From assembly GCF_003269425.1 (NCBI RefSeq), contig NZ_CP030104.1, forward strand, positions 2,723,501 through 2,787,500: a stretch of DNA of 64,000 bases, given 5' to 3'. A program made the translations under genes and the position numbers. Positions 38,667 through 49,040 of the stretch are shown piece by piece. The DNA comes from Flagellimonas maritima (GTDB taxonomy: Bacteria > Bacteroidota > Bacteroidia > Flavobacteriales > Flavobacteriaceae). Positions within the stretch are counted from its first letter, which is position 1; every line of letters begins with the position of its first letter. The notes beneath the pieces are model-generated. The model was not told where the DNA came from. It searched no databases and saw nothing but the letters and a program-made list of their open reading frames with translations.

Positions 38667-40625
38667 ATGCCAAAAAGATTACTTGTACTTCTTATCGTTT
38701 TTTTAGGATGCACTATCGATAATGCAATCGGTCAAGAAGAAATAGAGGACAAACAACAGGCAAAGGTAAAAGCAAAAGCCGATGAAAGATATGAGCAATA
38801 TTCATTCAGTCCAGCTATAGATATATATAAAAAGGTTCTTGATAAGGGATTTGTATCCATGGATTTATTGAAGCGTTTAGGAAACTCCTACTATTTCAAT
38901 GCAGAATACATAGAAGCTGCCAACATCTACAAAAACCTTATTGAGACTTATCCAAAAAAGACTGAGCCAGACTATTATTTCAGATATGCTCAAAGTTTAA
39001 AAACATTGGGTGATTATGATAAATCATCGGAAATGATGTCAAAATTTAAAAGCATGACATCAAACGAAGAGGGCATACAAACTTCTGATGAGGATTATTT
39101 GGCCAAAATAGAGGAGAATTCTGGAAGATACGATATTAAACCCTTTAAATACAATAGCAAATATTCAGATTTTGCCGCATCCTTTTATAAAAAAGGACTC
39201 ATATTCTCATCTGACAGGGATACGGGGAATTTAGCTAGATATAGACATACATGGAATTCTAAGGATTTTTTGGATTTGTACAAAGTAGATGTGGACAGTG
39301 CATCGATGAATACCGTCATTAAGTTGGAAGGCGATATAAATACAAGACTTCATGAATCAACTTCTGTAGTATCTAAAGATGGCACCAAAATGTTTTTTAC
39401 CAGAAATAACTTCTTGGATGGGAAAAAATATAAAGATCAAAATGGAGTCATTCGCTTAAAAATATACAGTGCTGAATTAATAGATGGAGAGTGGACAAAT
39501 ATTCTTGAATTACCTTTTAATAGCGATTCGTATTCCATTGCACACCCTATATTGAGTCCAGACGAAAAAAGACTTTACTTTGTATCGGATATGCCCGAAA
39601 CTAGAGGTGAGTCTGATATATTTATGACAGAAATAATAGGTGACGGAACTTATGGACCTATGATAAATTTAGGAAATAATATAAATACACAAGCACGCGA
39701 AACTTTCCCTTTCATTACAAAAGATGGCATTCTTTACTTTTCATCGGATGGCCATCAAGGTCTGGGGGGATTAGATATATTTGCCACTAAAATAGCATTT
39801 GGGAATTATGACGAACCAATCGTCAATGTGGGTAAGCCCGTGAATGGAAAATACGACGATTTTGCTTTTATCATGGATAGTGAGTCCAAAACAGGCTATT
39901 TTTCATCCAATCGAATAGATGGTCTAGGAGAAGATGACATATACGGATTTTTGGAAAAAGAACCTTTGGTTTTGGATTGCTTACAAGATGTCACCGGCAC
40001 GGTAAGAGATCGAATATCCAATGAAGTCTTAGTGGGTGCTACGGTAAAGGTTATCGATGAAGAAAACAATGAAGTATCTTCTACGATAACCGATTCAAAA
40101 GGAAACTATGTTCTGGGATTGGATTGTGCCAAAGGAAACTTTGTAAGAGCATCAAGGGATGGTTATGTGCCAGCGGAAGAGTATCTCAACAAGTCGTATG
40201 GAAAGCCTAGAATTGTGGATTTTTATTTAGAACGTGATATAGTAACTGGTGGTTTTGGCGACGATTTGGCCAAGCTACTTCAATTGAGCACTATTTATTT
40301 TGATTTGAATAAATATAACATCCGTCCAGATGCAGAAATAGAAATCCAGAAAGTCATCGTTGCAATGGAAAAATACCCCAGCCTAAAAATAAAAGTAAAC
40401 TCCCATACGGATAGCAGGGGAAATGATGCTTACAATTTATGGTTGTCACAAAAAAGAGCTGAATCTACCGTTGCTTATATGATTTCCAAAGGTATAGCAA
40501 AAGAAAGATTGCAAGGAGAAGGATATGGGGAAACAAGATTGGTCAATGATTGTGCCAATGGTATACCGTGTTCCAGAGACAAACATCAGTTGAACCGAAG
40601 ATCGGAATTCATCATCTTTGAATAA
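38667..40625 (+). CDS. OmpA-family protein with TPR, PD40 and carboxypeptidase-regulatory domains
   Basis: The 652-residue product has a signal peptide and TPR-like helices (about 25-140). After these come PD40/WD40-like beta-propeller repeats (about 165-430, such as LSPDEKRLYFVSDMPETRG) and a carboxypeptidase-regulatory-like domain (about 440-515). The C-terminal OmpA peptidoglycan-binding domain (about 535-652) has IYFDLNKYNIRPDAE, NSHTDSRGNDAYN and NRRSEF. This order matches the PorE/SprE-linked OmpA proteins that accompany PorP genes, and it may tether a surface complex to peptidoglycan. It is 12 bp after the PorP gene. Confidence 0.9.
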   Translation: MPKRLLVLLIVFLGCTIDNAIGQEEIEDKQQAKVKAKADERYEQYSFSPAIDIYKKVLDKGFVSMDLLKRLGNSYYFNAEYIEAANIYKNLIETYPKKTEPDYYFRYAQSLKTLGDYDKSSEMMSKFKSMTSNEEGIQTSDEDYLAKIEENSGRYDIKPFKYNSKYSDFAASFYKKGLIFSSDRDTGNLARYRHTWNSKDFLDLYKVDVDSASMNTVIKLEGDINTRLHESTSVVSKDGTKMFFTRNNFLDGKKYKDQNGVIRLKIYSAELIDGEWTNILELPFNSDSYSIAHPILSPDEKRLYFVSDMPETRGESDIFMTEIIGDGTYGPMINLGNNINTQARETFPFITKDGILYFSSDGHQGLGGLDIFATKIAFGNYDEPIVNVGKPVNGKYDDFAFIMDSESKTGYFSSNRIDGLGEDDIYGFLEKEPLVLDCLQDVTGTVRDRISNEVLVGATVKVIDEENNEVSSTITDSKGNYVLGLDCAKGNFVRASRDGYVPAEEYLNKSYGKPRIVDFYLERDIVTGGFGDDLAKLLQLSTIYFDLNKYNIRPDAEIEIQKVIVAMEKYPSLKIKVNSHTDSRGNDAYNLWLSQKRAESTVAYMISKGIAKERLQGEGYGETRLVNDCANGIPCSRDKHQLNRRSEFIIFE

Positions 40626-40905
40626 CTTTAAAATTCTTTTTTAAGAAGGATTATAAATATCATAACGGTTAGAATAATCTGGATTCTCTTGAACAATTCT
40701 ATTTTATAGACCTGATCGATAAACTACCCTTTTTTTAACAATTTTTAAATAAAACAGGAAAACACACAGCATTATTTCCTGACTTCACTAGGCCAAACCC
40801 TGTCATAGACAACATTTTTTGGGTCTCCCAAACTATCCAACATATTTTTATTGAGTTTTAGAAGACGTTGAGTCAGGACGTCTATTTTCAAATTTGCCCT
40901 AATAC
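40626..40905. other. Intergenic region before the HYR adhesin gene
   Basis: The 280 bp contain a small inverted repeat (AGACGT at 40863-40868, ACGTCT at 40878-40883) close to the start codon. No clear TAnnTTTG promoter was found. The gap suggests that the adhesin gene may start a new transcript. Confidence 0.45.
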
Positions 40906-43900
40906 ATGGAAAACCTCAATAAGAAAAATGTATTTCTTCTCATTTTATTTCTAGGATCTTTTATAGTCTCAGGACAAACTACAATATGGTCAGAAGATTT
41001 TGAAAGTTATACCAATGGAACCCAAACAGGTAATGGTACTGGAACCAGTACAGCTACATGGTCAACAAACGACACAGATATAAATGTTCAAGCTTCAGGA
41101 GGTTCACAAGTATTGAGAGGTCAACAAACTAGAAATACTACAGCATATTGGACTACAAATACTATAAATGTATCAGGTTTCGCACTTTTCTCGATTAGTT
41201 TAGATGCGAATTCAGGAGGCTCATTGGATGCGAACCAAGACATCTTTAGAATAGAATATCGTATAGACGGCGGAAGTTATGTTGAAGTAGAGGAGGCATC
41301 AGGTGTTTCATCAGACCCTATTCAATCTTCATATAATATTAATAGTCTGTCAGGTAATACATTGGAGTTAAGAATAACGTTCTATAATACTGGCGGGGAT
41401 GAATTTTATGAAATAGATAACATCTTAGTTGAGGAAGGTTCTGGTGTATCAACTAATGATCCGCCTTCAATTACCGCGACGGGAAACCAAGAATTTTGCC
41501 CTGGCATACCAATTTCAGTTGTAGAGACTATTAGCATAACCGACTCAGATGATACTACCGCCGATGAAGTATCGGTACAGATATCTTCAGGTTATGTTAA
41601 TGGAGAAGACCTTCTGACGTTGACAGGCTCCCATCCAAGTATTACGGCATCATGGAGCGTCTCAGAAGGAAAACTGACCTTAACAGGACCAGCAACTTTG
41701 TCGGCCTTTGAGACAGCTGTCAGTGCAGTTCAATATTCAACCAGTGGAATGAACCCTTCAGGAAGTAGAGATTTTTCTATTACAGTAGGAGATACAAATT
41801 TTTTACCATCAACTGGCCATTATTATGAGTATATATCTGATGTAGGCATTAGATGGACGGAGGCACGTGATGCAGCAGCACTACGTACCTATTATGGACT
41901 ACAGGGATATTTAGCAACATTGACATCACAAGAAGAAGCAGATTTTTCAGGATCTCAGGCCCAAGGCGTAGGATGGATTGGAGCAAGTGATGCAGCTGTT
42001 GAAGGAGACTGGCGTTGGGTTACAGGACCAGAAGCAGGTACACCTTTCTGGAGTGGTAATGCATCAGGTAGCACAACACCACCATTTAACTTTGCTTATT
42101 GGAATGGAGGTGAACCAAATCAATCAGGTAATGAGGATTATGCGCATATAACAGCAAATTCGGTAGTGAGAAGCCCAGGAGGCCCAGGTTCTTGGAATGA
42201 TTTACGAAATCAGGGGGGAGGCGGAGCATACCGACCACAAGGATACGTAGTGGAATATGGAGGCATGACGGGAGATCCAGTAATCAATGTTACAGCCGTC
42301 ACAATGCTAAACATAGATAATGAACCACCTACAGCAAGTAATCCCACTCCAATCACTGTTGACTGCATCGGGGACGTCCCTACTGCTGATGTTACAGTGG
42401 TCACGGACGAGGCCGACAACTGCAGTGCCAGTCCTACAGTGGTTTTTGTAAGTGATTCTAGCGATGGGAACAGCAATCCTGAGACCATAACTAGAACCTA
42501 CAGCATAACGGACGGTGCGGGGAACAGCACCAACGTTACGCAAATAATAACTGTTAATGATACTACCAGCCCAACTGCAAGTAACTTGTCAAATATTGCT
42601 GTGGAATGTAATTCAGATATCCCACCTGTAAATATAAATGACATTACTGACGAAGCGGACAATTGTAGTATAGCTGCCAATATTGTTGTAGCGCATGTAA
42701 ATGATGTGAGCGACGGTGCCACATCACCAGAGACAATCATAAGAACTTATAGTGTAACAGATGAAGCTGGCAACAGCACCAATGTAACCCAGACCATCAC
42801 GGTGGACGATAACACTGATCCTGTTATTATAGGTTGCCCTTCGAATATAATAGTAAATGTTGATAGTGGGACATGCGGAGCAGTAGCCAATTGGACGTTA
42901 CCCGTAGCGTCTGATAATTGTGGAACCGTAACGCTCACAGATAATAACTACAGCCCGGGAGATAATTTTTTTCCAGGTATTACGACCGTGACATATACTG
43001 CTACTGATAACGCTGGAAATTCTACAACCTGTAGTTTTACCATAACAGTAACAGATAATGAAGACCCAGTTTTGACTGGTCCTTCGGATATATCAGTCTC
43101 AACAGATTCCGGTAGTTGCGAAGCAGTAGTCAATTATACATTACCAACAGTAACTGACAACTGTTTTATGGGAGATGGCACTTTCCCCGTCATTGAAAAT
43201 TTTGAAGTTCCTAGCAGGAATGATTTGATAAACGTATGTTACCAGTTTATTGGCACTACAGTTTCGGGAAACAATCCATTATCAGGTACTACCAGTATGC
43301 GTACCAGTAATCTTATTTCGGGTTCATCCAGAACTTTGATTAGTCCACTGGTATATTTGAATGGCACAGGACAACTTACTTTTTTGCATAGAATTGATAG
43401 AGCACGTAATAATAATCGTATAACAGTTTCTTTGGTTGATGAGGCAGATGTTGCCACCGTAGTTTTCACAGAAGTATACAGTAATAATAGTATACAATCA
43501 GAAGCTGTAGATATTTCTATAACAGGAAATTATAGAATTAGAATTGATTTTGATACCAACAGTAATGCAACAGATAGAGGTCGTATTGATGATTTAGTAA
43601 TTCCTGGATTGAAGATAGCGGATACTTCTGGTTCAGGGGCATGTCCAGCAGCCTCGTTTCAAGTCGTTCAAAACACAGGATTTACAACGGGAGGGTCATT
43701 TCCAATAGGAACGACGACGAATACCTTTGAAGTAACAGATGCTTTTGGTAATACGGGTACATATAGTTTTGACATAACGGTATCGGACAACGAGGCCCCC
43801 ACTGCGAGCGACCCTTCGGGCATCACTGTGGAGTGCACCGGGGACGTCCCCGCGGCGGACACCACGGTGGTCACCGACGGTTCGGACAACTGCGGCACGG

Positions 43901-46900
43901 TGACGGTGGCCTTTGTGGGGGACAGCGCACTGGCGGGCAGCAACCCGGGCATTATCACGAGGACCTATAGCATAACGGACGCCGCGGGCAACGTCACCAA
44001 TGTCGAACAGGCGATAACGGTGGACGATACGACGGACCCGACAATTGTTTGTCCATCGGACATTGCCCGGAACGTAGATCCGGGACTGTCCACGGCAGTA
44101 GTCGCGTATACGGCACCTGTAGGCACCGACAACTGTGGCACGGCCACTACGTTCCAGATAGCGGGACTGGCCTCCGGATCAGCGTTCCCAACAGGGACCA
44201 CGACGAATACCTTTGAGGTAACGGACGGTGCGGGCAATACGATCACCTGTAGTTTTGATGTGACGGTAGTGGACAGTGAAGCACCCGTGATCGACTGTCC
44301 CCCTGATATAGTGCAGGATACGGATGCGGGAGCATGTCAAGCAGTAGTCGCGTATACGGCACCTGTAGGCACCGATAACGCCCCGGGAGCGGTCACGGTG
44401 CAGATAGCGGGACTGGCCCCCGGTTCGGTGTTCCCGATAGGGACCACGACGAATACCTTTGAAGTGACCGATTCATCGGGGCTTACGGCCACCTGTAGTT
44501 TTGACGTGACGATAGAGGACAACGAGGCCCCTACGGGCAGTGCACCACCTGACGTTACGGTGGAATGTTCTGCAAATATCCCAGCAGTCGATATAGCTGC
44601 CCTGACCGGGGTAACGGACAACTGCAGCCCATTGTCAAATATTGTAATGGCCCATGTGGGCGATGTCAGTGATGGGAACAGCAACCCTGAGACCATAACG
44701 AGAACGTACAGCATTACGGACGAGGCCGGCAACGGCATTAACGTCGAACAGGCGATAACGGTGGACGATACGACGGACCCGGCAATCGTTTGTCCATCGG
44801 ACATCGCCCGGAACGTAGATCCGGGACTGTCCACGGCAGTAGTTGCGTATACGGCACCTGTAGGCACCGACAACTGTGGCACGGCCACTACGGTCCAGAT
44901 AGCGGGACTGGCTTCGGGATCAGCGTTCCCAACAGGGACCACGACGAATACCTTTGAGGTAACGGACGGTGCGGGCAATACGATCACCTGTAGTTTTGAT
45001 GTGACGGTAGTGGACAGTGAAGCACCCGTGATCGACTGTCCCCCTGATATGGTGCAGGATACGGATGCGGGAGCATGTCAAGCAGCAGTCGCGTATACGG
45101 CACCTGTAGGCACCGATAACGCCCCGGGAGCGGTCACGGTGCAGATAGCGGGACTGGCCCCCGGTTCGGTGTTCCCGATAGGGACCACGACGAATACCTT
45201 TGAAGTGACCGATTCATCGGGACTTACGGCCACCTGTAGTTTTGACGTGACGATAGAGGACAACGAGGCCCCCACGGCCAGCGACCCTTCGGGCATCACT
45301 GTGGAGTGCACCGGGGACGTCCCCGCGGCGGACACCACGGTGGTCACCGACGGTTCGGACAACTGCGGCACGGTGACGGTGGCCTTTGTGGGGGACAGCG
45401 CACTGGCGGGCAGCAACCCGGGCATTATCACGAGGACCTATAGCGTGACGGACGCCGCGGGAAACGTCACCAACGTCGAACAGGCGATAACGGTGGACGA
45501 TACGACGGACCCCACGGGCAGTGCACCACCTGACGTTACGGTGGAATGTTCTGCAAATATCCCAGCAGTCGATATAGCTGCCCTGACCGGGGTAACGGAC
45601 AACTGCAGCCCGTTGTCAAATATTGTAATGGCCCATGTGGGCGATGTCAGTGATGGGAACAGCAACCCTGAGACCATAACGAGAACGTACAGCATAACGG
45701 ACGAGGCCGGCAACGGCATTAACGTCGAACAGGCGATAACGGTGGACGATACGACGGACCCGGCAATCGTTTGCCCATCGGACATTGCCCGGAACGTAGA
45801 TCCGGGACTGTCCACGGCAGTAGTCGCGTATACGGCACCTGTAGGCACCGACAACTGTGGCACGGCCACTACGGTCCAGATAGCGGGACTGGCCCCAGGA
45901 TCAGCGTTCCCGACAGGGACCACGACGAATACCTTTGAGGTAACGGACGGTGCGGGCAATACGATCACCTGTAGTTTTGATGTGACGGTAGTGGACAGTG
46001 AAGCACCCGTGATCGACTGTCCCCCTGATATGGTGCAGGATACGGATGCGGGAGCATGTCAAGCAGTAGTCGCGTATACGGCACCTGTGGGCACCGATAA
46101 CGCCCCGGGAGCGGTCACGGTGCAGATAGCGGGACTGGCCCCCGGTTCGGTGTTCCCGATAGGGACCACGACGAATACCTTTGAAGTGACCGATTCATCG
46201 GGACTTACGGCCACCTGTAGTTTTGATGTGACGATAGAGGACAACGAGGCCCCCACGGCCAGCGACCCTTCGGGCATCACTGTGGAGTGCACCGGGGACG
46301 TCCCCGCGGCGGACACCACGGTGGTCACCGACGGTTCGGACAACTGCGGCACGGTGACGGTGGCCTTTGTGGGGGACAGCGCACTGGCGGGCAGCAACCC
46401 GGGCATTATCACGAGGACCTATAGCGTGACGGACGCCGCGGGCAACAGCATTAACGTCGAACAGGCGATAACGGTGGACGATACGACGGACCCCACGGGC
46501 AGTGCACCACCTGACGTTACGGTGGAATGTTCTGCAAATATCCCAGCAGTCGATATAGCTGCCCTGACCGGGGTAACGGACAACTGCAGCCCATTGTCAA
46601 ATATTGTAATGGCCCATGTGGGCGATGTCAGTGATGGGAACAGCAACCCTGAGACCATAACGAGAACGTACAGCATAACGGACGAGGCCGGCAACGTCAC
46701 CAACGTCGAACAGGCGATAACGGTGGACGATACGACGGACCCGGCAATTGTTTGCCCATCGGACATTGCCCGGAACGTAGATCCGGGACTGTCCACGGCA
46801 GTAGTTGCGTATACTGCACCTGTAGGCACCGATAACTGTGGCACGGCCACTACGGTCCAGATAGCGGGACTGGCTTCGGGATCAGCGTTCCCGACGGGGA

Positions 46901-49026
46901 CCACGACGAATACCTTTGAGGTAACGGACGGTGCGGGCAATACGGTCACCTGTAGTTTTGATGTGACGGTAGTGGACAGTGAAGCACCCGTGATCGACTG
47001 TCCCCCTGATATAGTGCAGGATACGGATGCGGGAGCATGTCAAGCAGTAGTCGCGTATACGGCACCTGTGGGCACCGATAACGCCCCGGGAGCGGTCACG
47101 GTGCAGATAGCGGGACTGGCCCCCGGTTCGGTGTTCCCGATAGGGACCACGACGAATACCTTTGAAGTGACCGATTCATCGGGACTTACGGCCACCTGTA
47201 GTTTTGATGTGACGATAGAGGACAACGAGGCCCCCACGGCCAGCGACCCTTCGGGCATCACTGTGGAGTGCACCGGGGACGTTCCCGCGGCGGACACCAC
47301 GGTGGTCACCGACGGTTCGGACAACTGCGGCACGGTGACGGTGGCCTTTGTGGGGGACAGCGCACTGGCGGGCAGCAACCCGGGCATTATCACGAGGACC
47401 TATAGCGTGACGGACGCCGCGGGCAACAGCATTAACGTCGAACAGGCGATAACGGTGGACGATACGACGGCCCCCACGGGCAGTGCACCACCTGACGTTA
47501 CGGTGGAATGTTCTGCAAATATTCCAGCAGTCGATATAGCTGCCCTGACCGGGGTAACGGACAACTGCAGCCCATTGTCAAATATTGTAATGGCCCATGT
47601 GGGCGATGTCAGTGATGGGAATTTCAATCCGGAAACGATTACGAGGACCTATAGCATTACGGACGAGGCCGGCAACGGCGTCAATGTTGACCAAACAATC
47701 ATTGTCCAGGCTGTGAATCCAGATATAATAATTGGGGATGCTTCGGCAATAGAAGGTGAGAACATTAGTTTTCCAATAACACTCAGTCAGGCTAAATGTG
47801 ATGAGGATTTAACGTTGACATTTACCTTCATGGATGGAACCGCAGAATCTTCAGATTATATAAATACAAACGTTCAGGTAATTATTCCGGCAGGAGATAT
47901 ATCGGCAAATGTTATTGTACCAACAATTGATGATACAATTGATGAAGTGGATGAGGATTTTACAATAAGGTTAGGCACCGTAGATTTTGGTACGGTAGGG
48001 GATATTTCAGATACAGCCATAGGTACAATTTTGGATAATGATTCAACTCCAGTTAATATTGATAGTGATGATGACGGAATTATAGACAGTTTTGAAGATT
48101 TAAATTCTGATGGTGATAATGACCCAACCACTGATCCTACCGATACTGATAGTGACGGAATACCTGATTATCTTGATATTGATAGTGATAATGACGGCAT
48201 CCCAGATAATATAGAAGCTCAAACTACTACTGGTTACATTGCCCCCAGTTCAATCGATATTAATAATAATGGTTTGGATGATGCATATGAAAATAGCGGA
48301 AATCTAGGATTGATACCAGAAGATTCTGAAGGAGATGGCATCCCGGATTATGTTGATGACGACAGTGATGAGGATGGTGTTCCTGATAGTATCGAAGGAA
48401 ATGATTTTAATCAAGATGGTATACCTGATGTTGAATTGATCGGTTCTGATAAGGATAATGACGGACTTGATGATGGTTACGAAGGTAGCACAGTTATAGA
48501 TATAGATGTTAATGATGAGATTAGCAGTCCCGGTTCTGATTTATTGGATACGGATTTTGATGGTGTTCCTAATTACAGGGATTCTGATGATGATGATGAT
48601 GGCATTGAAACTATAGATGAGGATTTGAATCTGGATGGAAATTATGCAAACGATGACTCTAATGGAGATGGTTTGCCAAATTATCTAGACCCGGATATAA
48701 GACCAAATACAGCAGACGAAGAAGAAGTTGATGTAATCAATGTTATTACTCCCAATGGTGATGGTATACACGATTTCTTGACCATTCAAAACATAGAAAA
48801 CTATCCAAACAATACGGTCAAAATTTTTAATAGGTGGGGTGTGGAGGTCTACGCAACCAAATCATACAACACAACTGGAAACGTCTTTGACGGCACATCC
48901 AAAGGAAGGGTTACACTCAACAAGGACAACAAGCTTCCGGTAGGGACATACTTTTATATTTTGGAGTATGAGGATTTAACCGGAAATATGAAAGAACTCT
49001 CGGGTTATTTATATATCAACCGATAA
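40906..49026 (+). CDS. Giant HYR/lectin surface adhesin with T9SS type-B sorting domain
   Basis: A 2706-residue secreted protein with a signal peptide (residues 1-24) and an N-terminal beta-sandwich (about 25-180). A C-type-lectin-like domain follows (about 301-452: WIGASDAAVEGDWRWVTG, an EPN motif, SWNDLRN). Then come Ig-like and HYR modules; one of these, around residue 757-917, is split by a second sandwich domain. A long GC-rich run of HYR repeats (about 961-2243), a Calx-beta domain (about 2270-2380), TSP3 repeats and a CHU_C type-B sorting domain (about 2609-2706, FNRWGVEVYAT) complete it. The likely role is Ca2+-dependent adhesion at the cell surface. The PorP gene 14 bp downstream is the probable partner. 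Confidence 0.9.
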   Translation: MENLNKKNVFLLILFLGSFIVSGQTTIWSEDFESYTNGTQTGNGTGTSTATWSTNDTDINVQASGGSQVLRGQQTRNTTAYWTTNTINVSGFALFSISLDANSGGSLDANQDIFRIEYRIDGGSYVEVEEASGVSSDPIQSSYNINSLSGNTLELRITFYNTGGDEFYEIDNILVEEGSGVSTNDPPSITATGNQEFCPGIPISVVETISITDSDDTTADEVSVQISSGYVNGEDLLTLTGSHPSITASWSVSEGKLTLTGPATLSAFETAVSAVQYSTSGMNPSGSRDFSITVGDTNFLPSTGHYYEYISDVGIRWTEARDAAALRTYYGLQGYLATLTSQEEADFSGSQAQGVGWIGASDAAVEGDWRWVTGPEAGTPFWSGNASGSTTPPFNFAYWNGGEPNQSGNEDYAHITANSVVRSPGGPGSWNDLRNQGGGGAYRPQGYVVEYGGMTGDPVINVTAVTMLNIDNEPPTASNPTPITVDCIGDVPTADVTVVTDEADNCSASPTVVFVSDSSDGNSNPETITRTYSITDGAGNSTNVTQIITVNDTTSPTASNLSNIAVECNSDIPPVNINDITDEADNCSIAANIVVAHVNDVSDGATSPETIIRTYSVTDEAGNSTNVTQTITVDDNTDPVIIGCPSNIIVNVDSGTCGAVANWTLPVASDNCGTVTLTDNNYSPGDNFFPGITTVTYTATDNAGNSTTCSFTITVTDNEDPVLTGPSDISVSTDSGSCEAVVNYTLPTVTDNCFMGDGTFPVIENFEVPSRNDLINVCYQFIGTTVSGNNPLSGTTSMRTSNLISGSSRTLISPLVYLNGTGQLTFLHRIDRARNNNRITVSLVDEADVATVVFTEVYSNNSIQSEAVDISITGNYRIRIDFDTNSNATDRGRIDDLVIPGLKIADTSGSGACPAASFQVVQNTGFTTGGSFPIGTTTNTFEVTDAFGNTGTYSFDITVSDNEAPTASDPSGITVECTGDVPAADTTVVTDGSDNCGTVTVAFVGDSALAGSNPGIITRTYSITDAAGNVTNVEQAITVDDTTDPTIVCPSDIARNVDPGLSTAVVAYTAPVGTDNCGTATTFQIAGLASGSAFPTGTTTNTFEVTDGAGNTITCSFDVTVVDSEAPVIDCPPDIVQDTDAGACQAVVAYTAPVGTDNAPGAVTVQIAGLAPGSVFPIGTTTNTFEVTDSSGLTATCSFDVTIEDNEAPTGSAPPDVTVECSANIPAVDIAALTGVTDNCSPLSNIVMAHVGDVSDGNSNPETITRTYSITDEAGNGINVEQAITVDDTTDPAIVCPSDIARNVDPGLSTAVVAYTAPVGTDNCGTATTVQIAGLASGSAFPTGTTTNTFEVTDGAGNTITCSFDVTVVDSEAPVIDCPPDMVQDTDAGACQAAVAYTAPVGTDNAPGAVTVQIAGLAPGSVFPIGTTTNTFEVTDSSGLTATCSFDVTIEDNEAPTASDPSGITVECTGDVPAADTTVVTDGSDNCGTVTVAFVGDSALAGSNPGIITRTYSVTDAAGNVTNVEQAITVDDTTDPTGSAPPDVTVECSANIPAVDIAALTGVTDNCSPLSNIVMAHVGDVSDGNSNPETITRTYSITDEAGNGINVEQAITVDDTTDPAIVCPSDIARNVDPGLSTAVVAYTAPVGTDNCGTATTVQIAGLAPGSAFPTGTTTNTFEVTDGAGNTITCSFDVTVVDSEAPVIDCPPDMVQDTDAGACQAVVAYTAPVGTDNAPGAVTVQIAGLAPGSVFPIGTTTNTFEVTDSSGLTATCSFDVTIEDNEAPTASDPSGITVECTGDVPAADTTVVTDGSDNCGTVTVAFVGDSALAGSNPGIITRTYSVTDAAGNSINVEQAITVDDTTDPTGSAPPDVTVECSANIPAVDIAALTGVTDNCSPLSNIVMAHVGDVSDGNSNPETITRTYSITDEAGNVTNVEQAITVDDTTDPAIVCPSDIARNVDPGLSTAVVAYTAPVGTDNCGTATTVQIAGLASGSAFPTGTTTNTFEVTDGAGNTVTCSFDVTVVDSEAPVIDCPPDIVQDTDAGACQAVVAYTAPVGTDNAPGAVTVQIAGLAPGSVFPIGTTTNTFEVTDSSGLTATCSFDVTIEDNEAPTASDPSGITVECTGDVPAADTTVVTDGSDNCGTVTVAFVGDSALAGSNPGIITRTYSVTDAAGNSINVEQAITVDDTTAPTGSAPPDVTVECSANIPAVDIAALTGVTDNCSPLSNIVMAHVGDVSDGNFNPETITRTYSITDEAGNGVNVDQTIIVQAVNPDIIIGDASAIEGENISFPITLSQAKCDEDLTLTFTFMDGTAESSDYINTNVQVIIPAGDISANVIVPTIDDTIDEVDEDFTIRLGTVDFGTVGDISDTAIGTILDNDSTPVNIDSDDDGIIDSFEDLNSDGDNDPTTDPTDTDSDGIPDYLDIDSDNDGIPDNIEAQTTTGYIAPSSIDINNNGLDDAYENSGNLGLIPEDSEGDGIPDYVDDDSDEDGVPDSIEGNDFNQDGIPDVELIGSDKDNDGLDDGYEGSTVIDIDVNDEISSPGSDLLDTDFDGVPNYRDSDDDDDGIETIDEDLNLDGNYANDDSNGDGLPNYLDPDIRPNTADEEEVDVINVITPNGDGIHDFLTIQNIENYPNNTVKIFNRWGVEVYATKSYNTTGNVFDGTSKGRVTLNKDNKLPVGTYFYILEYEDLTGNMKELSGYLYINR
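43786..47632 (+). repeat. GC-rich HYR repeat array with 981-bp period
   Basis: GACAACGAGGCCCCCAC recurs at 43786, 45259, 46240 and 47221. The last three are exactly 981 bp (327 codons) apart; the first interval is 1473 bp, as if one unit carries an extra 492-bp part. Copies are nearly identical at DNA level. GC content is clearly higher than in the AT-rich HYR modules before and the Calx-beta domain after. Confidence 0.93.
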
Positions 49027-49040
49027 AAGAAATCAAAGTT

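Noticed and set aside
44337..44987. Long minus-strand open frames (up to 216 codons) across the HYR repeats
   Set aside because: They recur with each repeat unit, and are the antisense shadow of a strongly supported plus-strand protein.
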